In this document: positions 26,512 through 35,274 of the stretch, one piece after another
Numbering within the stretch: position 1 is the first letter of the stretch
How the letters are laid out: every line of letters begins with the position of its first letter
From: Burkholderia paludis
Lineage (GTDB): Bacteria; Pseudomonadota; Gammaproteobacteria; Burkholderiales; Burkholderiaceae
Assembly (NCBI RefSeq): GCF_000732615.1
Contig: NZ_JPGL01000073.1
Location: 1-51,190 of the forward strand
Length of the DNA: 51,190 nt
Direction: 5' to 3'
Program-made: the position numbers and the translations under genes
The notes under the pieces: generated by a model
Seen by the model: the letters and a program-made list of their open reading frames with translations, nothing else
Told to the model about the DNA's origin: nothing
The model's database searches: none

Positions 26512-27267
26512 TTATGGATGAGCCGGCGCGTTCGGCTGATCCACGGGCACCTCCGTCAAAGTCCCCTTTTCGAGAATGATTTTGCGGTTGCAGACTTTCC
26601 GCACAAGATCGGGCGAATGGGATGCCATCACGAGGATCGACGAGCGCTCGACCAGCGAGTTCAGACGATTCGATGCCTTCTTGTTGAACGACTCGTCGCC
26701 GACCGACAGCCATTCGTCCATCAAGAGAATGTCTGGATGAACGGCCGTGGATACCGCGAACGCAAGTCTCAATGCCATCCCGCTCGAGTATGTCCGCGTC
26801 GGCATATTCAGATAGTCGCCCAATTCGCTGAACTCGGCGATCTCGTCGATTTTCTCCTCGATTTCCCTTGGTCGGAGGCCCATCACCACGCCGCGGAGAA
26901 AGATATTTTCATAGCCCGTCGCCTCCGGATCCATGCCCAGAGACATGTCGAGCAACGAACCGATACGCCCCTGCACATCGAGCTTCCCCGCTATCGGCGC
27001 ATACACACCGGACAGCACGCGAAGCAACGTTGTCTTGCCCGCCCCGTTATGTCCAACCAGTGCGACACGATCCCCCGGATTGAATTGAAACGATGCCTCA
27101 CTGACTGCGCGCACGACAACGTGCTTGCCAGCGTCGTGCGCCACCCGACCGCCCGTCGTCGCCCGCAACATCGTCTTTTTCAACGATCGATGCGACGCAT
27201 TGAAGATCGGGAATTCGACAGTGATCTTCTCGGCGCGAATATGTACGGAATCCATTCTTCCACTCAT
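26512..27267 (-). CDS. wzt: O-antigen ABC transporter ATP-binding protein, short form
   Basis: A 251-residue ATPase that pairs with Wzm to export the finished polyprenyl-PP-linked O-antigen. It has Walker A GHNGAGKTT (72-80), the signature region YSSGMALRL (160-168), Walker B LLMDE (181-185) and a switch histidine in SHSPD. It stops soon after the nucleotide-binding domain and has no C-terminal carbohydrate-binding domain, unlike the long Wzt proteins that read a modified chain end. The short form goes with galactan-type systems. The ATG at 27267, 2 bases after the wzm stop, is chosen; the next in-frame ATG is 27255. Confidence 0.93.
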   Translation of the reverse strand: MSGRMDSVHIRAEKITVEFPIFNASHRSLKKTMLRATTGGRVAHDAGKHVVVRAVSEASFQFNPGDRVALVGHNGAGKTTLLRVLSGVYAPIAGKLDVQGRIGSLLDMSLGMDPEATGYENIFLRGVVMGLRPREIEEKIDEIAEFSELGDYLNMPTRTYSSGMALRLAFAVSTAVHPDILLMDEWLSVGDESFNKKASNRLNSLVERSSILVMASHSPDLVRKVCNRKIILEKGTLTEVPVDQPNAPAHP

Positions 27268-27269
27268 GA

Positions 27270-28061
27270 TCAAAGCCAATATGCGACACGGTGGCGGTAC
27301 CGTGACAGCAGGAGGGACGCGATGACTGCTGTCACCACGATGATGCAGGCAACCCACAACCACGATGCGAACGACGGCATCTGACCGAGCAGCGGCCCGC
27401 GCACGATGTTCAGCAGATGCGTCGCCGGATTCAGTTCGACAAGCCACGCAAACTTCACGCCGAGCGTTTTCGGCTGCCACAGAATTGGCGTCACGTAGAA
27501 ACCGATCATGGTCAAATTCTGCACGACGGGTTGCAGATCGCGAAAACGCGTGCAGGGAATTGCAACGCAAAGGGAAATGAAGAAGATTGCAACCGATGCG
27601 ACCAGCAATCCGGGAATGGCCATGAGTGCCGTCGGTGACCAGCCCGGTCCAACGAACGTGATGACGACCGCAACCACCAGGAAGTTGTGCGCAAAGATGA
27701 TCAGGTTCCGGATCACGAGCCGCAGGATGAAGGACGGCAAAGGCAGACGCGTCTGCTTCATCAACCCCTCGAACTGGATGAACCCTGTACAGGCCTCATT
27801 GATTTGTGCGGCGTAAAACGACCATATCACCTGCCCTGCCGCGTAAAACGGCAGATACTCATGGATCTGCATGTTGAAAATCAGCGACCAGACTGCACCC
27901 AGCGTCGCGATCATGATCCCGGTGCTCAGCGTCATCCAGAACGGGCCCAGCACCGAACGGCGGTAGCGCTGCTTGATGTCGTACCACGCGAGCAGCCCCC
28001 ACAGTTGCGGCGCCTTGACCGTGTCGAACAGCTCGTTCCTTCGGTAATCGATTTGAGTCAT
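27270..28061 (-). CDS. wzm: O-antigen ABC transporter permease
   Basis: A 263-residue ABC-2 type membrane permease with about six transmembrane segments. Family segments are LLAWYDIKQRYRRSVLGPFW near the start and QPVVQNLTMIGFYVTPILW. With Wzt it exports undecaprenyl-PP-linked polysaccharide across the inner membrane. wzt follows within 2 bases. The 121 bases between wbiH and wzm contain no gene. Confidence 0.93.
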   Translation of the reverse strand: MTQIDYRRNELFDTVKAPQLWGLLAWYDIKQRYRRSVLGPFWMTLSTGIMIATLGAVWSLIFNMQIHEYLPFYAAGQVIWSFYAAQINEACTGFIQFEGLMKQTRLPLPSFILRLVIRNLIIFAHNFLVVAVVITFVGPGWSPTALMAIPGLLVASVAIFFISLCVAIPCTRFRDLQPVVQNLTMIGFYVTPILWQPKTLGVKFAWLVELNPATHLLNIVRGPLLGQMPSFASWLWVACIIVVTAVIASLLLSRYRHRVAYWL

Positions 28062-28182
28062 ACGTATCCGTTGTCCAGCCTTGATTTACCCTTGCATCCG
28101 CGTCGCGACCTGCCGATGCGACCGCACGCTTTCATCGGCCGCTCGACGCAGGGTCTCGTCGAAACGGCAAACCGTTTTCACC

Positions 28183-29178
28183 TCAGGCAGGTTCCTGGCG
28201 CTCGAAGCGCTTCCATGCCGCATCCAGCCTGAAGCACGCGACGAGCAACCCGAGATACCACACCACCACGATCGCGTACTGAGCGAACGCCGGCAATCGC
28301 AGCATTCCGTTGCCCAGCAGCGCCGCCGCCGCCATCAGTCCGTACCAGACCGCGGCAATCGGACGATGTCCCATGCCCATGCGGACGAGGCGCTGATAGT
28401 AATGTTCACGGTGCGCCTCCCAGATCTTTTCCTTCCGGATCGCGCGCTTGGCAAGCGTCAGCGACGCATCCGCAATGAACGGCGAAAAGACAATCGCCGG
28501 ATACCACAGCGGCCAGACGTCGTTGCGCCAGCCGTACAAGCCGAGCGCGCCGGCCATGAAGCCCAACGGAATCGAACCGACATCGCCGAGAAAGATCTTC
28601 GCCGGATGAAAATTGAATACGAGGAACCCCAGTGCGCCGCCGGCAAGCGCGGCCGCAACCACGGCCAGTTCCGATGCGTGGCCGGCGGCCGCCCATGCGT
28701 ATGCGGCAAACCCGAACAACGCCATGCCGCCCGCCAGGCCGTCGAGACCGTCCATGAAGTTGTACAGATTGGTCATCCAGACGGTCGCCACGCCCAGCGC
28801 GATCGCCACCCACAGGCCATCGCCGGTCTTGAGCGACCAGACGAACAGCCCGGCAACGATGAAGTGGACGGCAAACCGGATACCGGCCCGCAGTCCGCGC
28901 CGATCGTCGATGAACGAGAGTACCGCCAACACGACCATGCCTGCCAGCGCATAGCCGATCCGCGAACCGGCGCCGACCACCAGCGACACCGCGACGGCCG
29001 CGGGCACGACCCCCCAGCCGCCCACGCGCGGCACCGGTATCGTGTGAAGTGACCGCCAGTTGGGCGTGTCGATCGCGAGCCGCCATGCAAGCCGGGTCTT
29101 CAGCAGCCCGGCCAGCACCGCCATGCACACGAGCGCAGCCAGTACCACGGCCACGACGATTGAAGGAAGATCCCGCAT
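28183..29178 (-). CDS. wbiH: Initiating polyprenyl-phosphate HexNAc-1-phosphate transferase (WbiH)
   Basis: 331-residue multi-pass enzyme of the MraY/WecA/WbpL family. Conserved loops seen are NWRSLHTIPVPRVGGWG, NLYNFMDGLDGLAGG and NFHPAKIFLGDVGSIPLGF. It should start O-antigen assembly by placing a HexNAc-1-P on undecaprenyl phosphate. The flanking wbiG and wbiI suggest QuiNAc or its 4-keto precursor, as in the Rhizobium etli WreU/WreQ/WreV set, but the substrate cannot be read directly. It differs from the ogcI initiating enzyme at 15012. It begins 2 bases after the wbiG stop. Confidence 0.88.
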   Translation of the reverse strand: MRDLPSIVVAVVLAALVCMAVLAGLLKTRLAWRLAIDTPNWRSLHTIPVPRVGGWGVVPAAVAVSLVVGAGSRIGYALAGMVVLAVLSFIDDRRGLRAGIRFAVHFIVAGLFVWSLKTGDGLWVAIALGVATVWMTNLYNFMDGLDGLAGGMALFGFAAYAWAAAGHASELAVVAAALAGGALGFLVFNFHPAKIFLGDVGSIPLGFMAGALGLYGWRNDVWPLWYPAIVFSPFIADASLTLAKRAIRKEKIWEAHREHYYQRLVRMGMGHRPIAAVWYGLMAAAALLGNGMLRLPAFAQYAIVVVWYLGLLVACFRLDAAWKRFERQEPA

Positions 29179-29180
29179 GT

Positions 29181-30143
29181 TCAGCGACGCTCCTCGCGAG
29201 ATTCACGACTCGCTCTGGCGGTTTGTGCCAGGCCCTCTTCACAACTGAACGGCGGCTGCCAGCCGAGATCCTGCCGGATCGCGCCGGTATCCAGCCGCAG
29301 CGGATCGACAAGCCGGCGCACCGTCTCGGTCCGCCCGGTCACGCGCGCCGCCAGTTGCAGCAGCCCCACGGGAATGTCGAGCAGCCGCGCAGGCTGCCCG
29401 AGATGGCGCCCCAGCGCCTCGATCAGTTCGCGCACGGTCAGCGTTTCGCGATCCGCGACGTGATAGACGGACTGGCACTCGCCCGCGTGCTCCGCCAGCG
29501 CCAGCAACGCATCGGCGAGGTTGCCGACGAATACGAGGCTACGCGGTGCGGACGCCCGCCCGAGCGGTAGCGGCATACGGCGCGCGACGGCTGACATGAG
29601 ACGTTCGAAGTTGCCGGCGACGCCCGGACCGTAGACGAGCGGACAGCGCACGGACACGCCCTGCCGCCCATAGCGCGCGGCGAGCGTCGCCAGCGCCTCC
29701 TCGGTCTCGCGCTTCGAGATGCCGTACGCATCGAGCGGCCGGGGGGTGTCGCTCTCGCGCAAAGGCCGACCGGGGTCCTGCTCGGCCAGCGCCTTCACGC
29801 TGCTCATGCTCACGAACCGGCGGCAGCCGTGCCGATAGGCCGCCTCGGCCAGCCGCAACGTCCCCTCGACGTTGGTGCGGCGATACTCATCGAGACGTTG
29901 TGCCTCGTGGCGCCCGAACTGATGTACACGCGCCGCCGTATGCACGACGGCGTCGATCTCGCCCACGGCCCAGGCATCGCCGACCGAGATGAAATCGGGC
30001 TCGGGCGACACCCATTCACGCACACCGGGAATGCCGAGGCCCGCGCGGCGGACGAGTGCGGTCACATCGTGACCGCGCGCCACCGCCGCGGCGCATACCG
30101 CGCGCCCGACAAACCCGTTCGCACCGGAAACAAGGATGCGCAT
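29181..30143 (-). CDS. wbiG: Nucleotide-sugar epimerase/reductase (WbiG)
   Basis: A 320-residue extended SDR protein. The start at 30143 (MRILVSGANGFVGRAV) places the GxxGxxG motif at the N-terminus; the longer open frame upstream shadows wbiF. Catalytic residues are Ser114/115 (VSMSSVKAL) and Tyr140-xxx-Lys144 (YGISK). It is annotated in Burkholderia as an epimerase/dehydratase. Homologues of the WreQ type reduce a 4-keto-6-deoxy-HexNAc to QuiNAc, which would complete the pathway begun by WbiI. The start codon overlaps the wbiF stop (TGATG), so the two are translationally coupled. Confidence 0.88.
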   Translation of the reverse strand: MRILVSGANGFVGRAVCAAAVARGHDVTALVRRAGLGIPGVREWVSPEPDFISVGDAWAVGEIDAVVHTAARVHQFGRHEAQRLDEYRRTNVEGTLRLAEAAYRHGCRRFVSMSSVKALAEQDPGRPLRESDTPRPLDAYGISKRETEEALATLAARYGRQGVSVRCPLVYGPGVAGNFERLMSAVARRMPLPLGRASAPRSLVFVGNLADALLALAEHAGECQSVYHVADRETLTVRELIEALGRHLGQPARLLDIPVGLLQLAARVTGRTETVRRLVDPLRLDTGAIRQDLGWQPPFSCEEGLAQTARASRESREERR

Positions 30144-30991
30144 CAGATCCACCGCCAGCCAAAACGGTTGTAGAACCGGATCGCCGACGCAACGAACAGC
30201 CGGATATGCAGCCAGCCTTTCCTGGCTGCCCCGCCGCCGAAGTGCACGATCCGGACACGCGGAGAATAGACGATCCGCGCCACCTCGGCCGTACGGAGGC
30301 TGAGGTCGTAATCCTCGAAGTAGAGAAAATAACGCGGGTCGAAGCCGGCCAGTTTCCGCAGGACGCTGCTTCGATAAAACATGAAGCAACCGCTCACGAT
30401 GGCGGGTCCCCAGACGTCTTGCGCCGTCGCGCACTCTTCGCGCATTTCGTAGCGCTCCAGACGCCCTTTGAACAGGCGGCGGATCGACTGCGGCGCAAAT
30501 CCGCGCAACAGCAGATCCAGGACTTTCGGATAGCGGCGGCACAGGTACTGGATCGACCCGTCCTGATCGCGAACCTCGGGAACGACCAGGCCGATCTCCG
30601 GATACGCAGCCATCAATTCGCTCGCGGCCGCCAGCGTATCAGGCTGACACAGCACGTCCGGGTTCAGGACGAGATGAAAAACGCTGTCGCTGCGCTCGAT
30701 GGCGAGATTGTGGCCGCGGCCGTAGCCGACGTTGCCGTGACCACGCAGCACTTCGAAGTCGACGCCGGCCTGCTCCAGCCGGTCGCGCCACGCCTGCGGA
30801 ACATCGGTGTCGCCGTTATCGACGAGATAGAACCGCGCCAGCCGTTCGCAATTCACCGGTTGCGGCGCCTTGCGCAACGCGTGCAGCGCCTCGAGCAGGG
30901 TCGACAGCGTACGCTCGAGCAGCACCGGTTCCGGTCGATACGCGACAACGGAAATCGATAGCAGATAGCTGGGCGACGAAGATCGAGTCAT
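30143..30991 (-). CDS. wbiF: GT2 rhamnosyltransferase-like protein (WbiF)
   Basis: A 282-residue GT2 protein of the WbbL type. Motifs are SISVVAYRPEP at the start, FYLVDNGDTD, GHGNVGYGRGHN, HLVLNPDVL and YFLYFEDYDLSLR. Such enzymes add rhamnose from dTDP-L-Rha to an undecaprenyl-PP-HexNAc. The rml genes just upstream supply that donor. In this locus it would set the second sugar of the O-antigen adaptor. It is the first gene of the wbi/wzm block after a 446-base gap. Confidence 0.85.
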   Translation of the reverse strand: MTRSSSPSYLLSISVVAYRPEPVLLERTLSTLLEALHALRKAPQPVNCERLARFYLVDNGDTDVPQAWRDRLEQAGVDFEVLRGHGNVGYGRGHNLAIERSDSVFHLVLNPDVLCQPDTLAAASELMAAYPEIGLVVPEVRDQDGSIQYLCRRYPKVLDLLLRGFAPQSIRRLFKGRLERYEMREECATAQDVWGPAIVSGCFMFYRSSVLRKLAGFDPRYFLYFEDYDLSLRTAEVARIVYSPRVRIVHFGGGAARKGWLHIRLFVASAIRFYNRFGWRWI

Positions 30992-31437
30992 TGAGCAGAT
31001 TGTGGTTTCGCTGTTTGCACCTTACTGCCACCACCTGTCATGCGAATCCGCTCGGGATGACCTCGCCAGGTCACAGCAACTGCAGGATGGTACTGAAGGT
31101 GGGTCGCGAAATATTATCAATTTGTAAAAGTTGCCCGCACCGCTGCCAACCGGGCCGGACAAGACGGCCAGCCCCTTCCGGACATGCTCGCCGGGAAAAC
31201 CCGGACGCACCCGCGTGCAATAACGATTATGCCGTCATCACCTGGGCAATCGGGCCGGGCCCGACTCGGCAACCCGGCATTATAGATGAGCAAACCTGTT
31301 ACAGATTGTTGCAGGTGAACATACTATGTTATCCGCATGATAGTGCCCCGTTTCAACCGATACCGGCAATGCACCGGTCTGCCGCCACGTCCCGCACACC
31401 TGCACGCAACGCGGCGCGCTCGTCCGTCGGCCGCCGG
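30992..31437 (-). other. 446-base non-coding gap between rmlD and wbiF
   Basis: No convincing gene on either strand. It includes an A/T-rich patch around 31110-31130 and a minus-strand TATAAT at 31279-31284, 288 bases before wbiF, without a clear -35. It probably carries a leader or internal promoter for the wbi genes. In related strains extra O-antigen genes lie in this interval, so it may mark a replaced or deleted segment. Confidence 0.5.
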
Positions 31438-32349
31438 TTACGCGAATCCGGGATCGCTCAAGCAGCGCGCGAGCGCGTCCTCCCAGGAAGGCGCACGCAA
31501 CCCGAATACACTGGACAACTTGTCGCCCGACAGCCGTGAATTGTGAGGCCGCGCCGCCGGTGTCGGGTATTGATCGCTCGTGATCGGGTGCACGACGACG
31601 CGCTCCATCCCTGCGCGGGCGAAAATGGCCTCGGCAAAGCCATGCCACGATGTTTCGCCGCCATTCGTCAGGTGGTAGACGCCGGCATGCTTGCGCCACC
31701 AATCGCGCCTGCCGCCGCGGTCGGCGCAATACCGGGCCAGGACATGGCCGGTCAGCGCGGCAATCGTACCGCTCCAGGTCGGCGCGCCGACCTGGTCCGC
31801 GACAACGCTCAATTCATCGCGCTCGCGCCCCAGCCTGAGCATCGTCCCGAGAAAATTCTTCCCCGTAGTGCCGTATACCCAACTCGTGCGAAATATCAGG
31901 TGATCGCCTCCGACAGCCGCGATTGCCTGCTCGCCCGCGAGCTTCGTGCGGCCATAGACATTCAGCGGCCCGGTCGCGTCGTCCTCGCGAAACGGCCGGT
32001 CGCCGCTTCCGTCGAATACATAATCGGTCGAATAGTGAACCAGCAGCGCACCGGCGCGCACGGCCTCCTCGGCCAGTACGCCAGGCGCGTCTCCGTTGAT
32101 CCGTTGCGCCGCCGTTTCGTCGCTTTCTGCACGATCGACCGCCGTATAGGCCGCCGCATTGACGATGACGGCCGGACCGAGATCTCGCACGATGGCGCGG
32201 ATCCGATCGGGATCGGCAAGATCCAGCCGCCGCCGGTCCAGCGCGACAACCGGCGCCAGGCCTTGCAGCGATCGCGTCAGCTCGAAGCCGACCTGCCCAT
32301 TTGCACCGGTCACGAGAATCGGCTGTGTTTCGTGAAACGAATCATTCAT
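31438..32349 (-). CDS. rmlD: dTDP-4-dehydrorhamnose reductase
   Basis: Last step of dTDP-L-rhamnose synthesis. The 303-residue SDR product starts at 32349 (MNDSFHETQPILVTGANGQVG). It has NAAAYTAVDRAESD, the HYSTDYVFDGSGD segment with catalytic Ser-Thr, YGRTKLAGEQ as YxxxK, and RTSWVYG. It ends the rmlBACD group; rmlC lies 92 bases upstream. Full length with no anomalies. Confidence 0.96.
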   Translation of the reverse strand: MNDSFHETQPILVTGANGQVGFELTRSLQGLAPVVALDRRRLDLADPDRIRAIVRDLGPAVIVNAAAYTAVDRAESDETAAQRINGDAPGVLAEEAVRAGALLVHYSTDYVFDGSGDRPFREDDATGPLNVYGRTKLAGEQAIAAVGGDHLIFRTSWVYGTTGKNFLGTMLRLGRERDELSVVADQVGAPTWSGTIAALTGHVLARYCADRGGRRDWWRKHAGVYHLTNGGETSWHGFAEAIFARAGMERVVVHPITSDQYPTPAARPHNSRLSGDKLSSVFGLRAPSWEDALARCLSDPGFA

Positions 32350-32441
32350 GGCATTCAGGATTGGTTGATGCCCCGTCGCCTGCACGCGGCCCGGTTCGAC
32401 GGTCGAGCCGGCTGCCGGCGCGGCAACGGCCCCCGGCCTGC

Positions 32442-32987
32442 TTACGCATAGACCTCCGCATCGGCAAGCCGCCGGCCCGCCGCGTCTTTCGCGGCGAGCA
32501 CCGGCTCGCCGTCGAACGGCCATACGATGCCGATATCCGGATCGTTCCAGACGATGCTGCGCTCGTGCTCGGGAAACCAGTAGTCGGTCGTCTTGTAGAG
32601 GAACTGCGCCGCCTCCGACAGCACGAGGAAGCCGTGCGCGAAACCGGGCGGCACCCAGAGCTGCCGATGATTGTCGGCAGACAGCGTCACGCCGACCCAT
32701 TTGCCGAAGTTTGTCGAGCTGCGGCGCACGTCGACCGCGACATCGAACACCTCGCCTTCGACCACCCGCACCAGCTTCCCCTGCGCATGCTGGATCTGAT
32801 AGTGCAGCCCGCGCAACACGCCGCGCGCCGAGCGCGAGTGATTGTCCTGCACGAACTCGACGCCCGGCTCGACCTGTTCGGCGAACGCCTGCGCATTGAA
32901 GCTCTCGTAGAAATAGCCGCGCGCGTCGCCGAACACTTTCGGCTCGATGATCTTGACTTCCGGCAATGCCGTTACCTGGATTGCCAT
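32442..32987 (-). CDS. rmlC: dTDP-4-dehydrorhamnose 3,5-epimerase
   Basis: Cupin-fold epimerase, 181 residues, starting MAIQVTALPEVKIIEPKVFG. Motifs are GYFYESFN, FVQDNHSRSARGVLRGLHYQ (with the catalytic His in GLHYQ) and WVPPGFAHGFLVLS. It overlaps the end of rmlA by 16 bases, which supports translational coupling within rmlBACD. Confidence 0.96.
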   Translation of the reverse strand: MAIQVTALPEVKIIEPKVFGDARGYFYESFNAQAFAEQVEPGVEFVQDNHSRSARGVLRGLHYQIQHAQGKLVRVVEGEVFDVAVDVRRSSTNFGKWVGVTLSADNHRQLWVPPGFAHGFLVLSEAAQFLYKTTDYWFPEHERSIVWNDPDIGIVWPFDGEPVLAAKDAAGRRLADAEVYA

Positions 32988-33865
32988 GCGACCTGATCGG
33001 AAAGAATGTGTTGGAGATATCGCCCGTAGCTGTTTTTCGACAGCGGTGCGGCAAGCTTGCCCAGTTGCTCGGCGTCGATCCACTTCTTGCGATAGGCGAT
33101 CTCTTCCGGGCATGCCACGACGAGGCCCTGGCGCTTCTGCAATGTCGCGATGAACATCGCCGCATCGATCAGCGAGTCGTGCGTACCCGTGTCGAGCCAC
33201 GCGTATCCGCGCCCCATGATCTCGACGTCGAGTGCACCATCGGCGAGATAACGCGAATTCACGTCGGTGATCTCGAGTTCGCCGCGCGGTGACGGCTTGA
33301 TGTCGGCCGCGATATCGCATACGCGATTGTCGTAAAAGTACAGCCCGGTCACCGCATAGTTCGAGCGCGGCCTGGCCGGCTTCTCCTCGATCGACAGCGC
33401 GCGGAAGTCGCGGTCGAACTCGACGACGCCATAACGCTCGGGATCCTGAACGTGGTAGGCGAACACCGTGGCGCCCGTCGCTTTCCCGTCGGCCCGTTCG
33501 AGCTGTTTCGCTAGATCGTGTCCGTAGAAGATGTTGTCGCCGAGGATCAGGGCCGACGGATCGTTGCCGACGAACGCCTTGCCGATGATGAAGGCCTGCG
33601 CGAGCCCGTCCGGGGACGGCTGCACCGCGAACCGGATATTCATCCCCCATTGACTGCCGTCACCCAGCATCGCTTCGAAGCGTGGCGTATCGTGCGGCGT
33701 CGAGATGATCAGGACGTCCCGGATGCCGGCCACCATCAGCGTCGACAGCGGGTAGTAAATCATCGGTTTGTCGTAAACCGGCAGGAGCTGCTTCGATACG
33801 ACATGCGTAATCGGATACAGCCGCGTGCCCGAGCCGCCGGCGAGAATGATGCCTTTGCGTGTCAT
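32972..33865 (-). CDS. rmlA: Glucose-1-phosphate thymidylyltransferase
   Basis: First step of dTDP-rhamnose synthesis: dTTP plus glucose-1-phosphate to dTDP-glucose. The 297-residue product starts MTRKGIILAGGSGTRLYPIT with the nucleotidyltransferase signature GGSGTRL. Other segments are DKPMIYYPLSTLM, ILGDNIFYG and EKPARPRSNYAVTGLYFYD. It lies 11 bases after the rmlB stop. Confidence 0.97.
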   Translation of the reverse strand: MTRKGIILAGGSGTRLYPITHVVSKQLLPVYDKPMIYYPLSTLMVAGIRDVLIISTPHDTPRFEAMLGDGSQWGMNIRFAVQPSPDGLAQAFIIGKAFVGNDPSALILGDNIFYGHDLAKQLERADGKATGATVFAYHVQDPERYGVVEFDRDFRALSIEEKPARPRSNYAVTGLYFYDNRVCDIAADIKPSPRGELEITDVNSRYLADGALDVEIMGRGYAWLDTGTHDSLIDAAMFIATLQKRQGLVVACPEEIAYRKKWIDAEQLGKLAAPLSKNSYGRYLQHILSDQVAWQSR

Positions 33866-33876
33866 CGATCAGACCC

Positions 33877-34938
33877 TCACGTGCGTTGCGCGTAATTCGT
33901 TTCGACCCACTTGCGATATTCGCCGGATGCAACCTCGTCCACCCATGCCTGATTGTCGAGATACCAGCGCACGGTCTTCGCAAGCCCCGTCTCGAACGTC
34001 TCGGCGGGCTTCCAGCCGAGTTCGCGCTCGAGCTTGCGCGCATCGATCGCGTAGCGGCGGTCGTGGCCCGGGCGGTCGGTCACGTACGCGATCAGATCCC
34101 GATACGAACCCGTCGCCTTCGGCCGCGCGGTGTCGAGCAGATCGCACAGCGTATGCACGACGTCGAGGTTCTTCTTCTCGTTCCAGCCGCCGATGTTGAA
34201 TGTCTCGCCCGGCGCGCCGCGCGCGAGCACTTCGCGGATCGCGCTGCAATGGTCGCCGACGTACAGCCAGTCGCGCACGTTCTGGCCATCGCCGTAGACC
34301 GGCAGCGGCTTGCCTGCGAGCGCATTCGCGATCATCAGCGGAATCAGTTTCTCCGGGAACTGGTACGGACCGTAGTTGTTCGAGCAGTTCGTCGTGAGCG
34401 TCGGCAGGCCGTAAGTATGGTGATACGCGCGCACCAGATGATCCGAGCCGGCCTTCGTCGCCGAATAAGGGCTGTTCGGCGCGTAAGGCGTCGCCTCCGA
34501 GAACTGCGGGTCAGTCGCCGACAGCGATCCGAACACTTCGTCGGTCGACACGTGCAGGAAGCGGAACGCCGCCCTGGCGGCGTCGCTCAGGCCGTTCCAG
34601 TGGGTACGGGCCGCCTCGAGCAGCGTAAACGTGCCCACGACGTTGGTCTGCACGAAATCGGCCGGCCCGTGGATCGATCGGTCGACATGGCTTTCGGCCG
34701 CGAAGTGGATCACCGCACGCGGCTTGTGTTCGGCAAACAGCGCATCGAGCGCTGCGCGATCGCAGATATCAACACGCGCGAACACATGGTCCGGGTTCCC
34801 GTCCAACGGCGCCAGCGTGCGCAGGTTGCCCGCGTAGGTCAGTTTGTCGACGTTGAGCACGGCCTCGTCGGACCCGCCCAGCCAGTCGAGTACAAAATTG
34901 GCACCGATAAAACCCGCGCCGCCGGTAACCAGGATCAT
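33877..34938 (-). CDS. rmlB: dTDP-glucose 4,6-dehydratase
   Basis: 353 residues, SDR fold. It has VTGGAGFIGANFV, HFAAESHVDRSI, HVSTDEVFGSL (catalytic Thr-Asp-Glu) and YSATKAGSDHLVRAY (YxxxK). It begins the rmlBACD operon and probably the whole leftward O-antigen transcript. GAGAGG precedes the ATG. Its product feeds rmlC and rmlD and, through WbiF, the rhamnose of the adaptor. Confidence 0.97.
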   Translation of the reverse strand: MILVTGGAGFIGANFVLDWLGGSDEAVLNVDKLTYAGNLRTLAPLDGNPDHVFARVDICDRAALDALFAEHKPRAVIHFAAESHVDRSIHGPADFVQTNVVGTFTLLEAARTHWNGLSDAARAAFRFLHVSTDEVFGSLSATDPQFSEATPYAPNSPYSATKAGSDHLVRAYHHTYGLPTLTTNCSNNYGPYQFPEKLIPLMIANALAGKPLPVYGDGQNVRDWLYVGDHCSAIREVLARGAPGETFNIGGWNEKKNLDVVHTLCDLLDTARPKATGSYRDLIAYVTDRPGHDRRYAIDARKLERELGWKPAETFETGLAKTVRWYLDNQAWVDEVASGEYRKWVETNYAQRT

Positions 34939-35274
34939 GAGGCGTCCTCTCGTAACGTGCGGCGTGCCTCGCAGGCACCCGCCGCACTTCTTGCCATATC
35001 ACGGTGGCCAGGTCTCGGCCTGTCAGGCCCGGAATTTTAACCGGTCGCCATGGCCGGCAAAGGCTCGAAATGCTAATTTCGGAGCGAGCGTACCGATTAC
35101 AGGAATCCGGCCGACGCCAGCCCCATCCTGCCGACACCCCGATACCGCGCCCCGGGGCCGTTGAGCCTCGGCTAATCGTATGCCAGACAGGCCGCGCAAT
35201 GTGAAACGGCCACTGCACCGCACATGCATTTATCCTGTTGTCCGTTCACCCAGACCCGTCACGATCCGACCCTC
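34939..35274. other. Divergent intergenic region rmlB / apaH
   Basis: 336 bases without a gene. A possible minus-strand promoter for the O-antigen locus is TTTGCC (35056-35061), 16 bases, TAAAAT (35034-35039). No strong plus-strand promoter for apaH was found. No JUMPstart/ops element was recognised. Confidence 0.35.
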
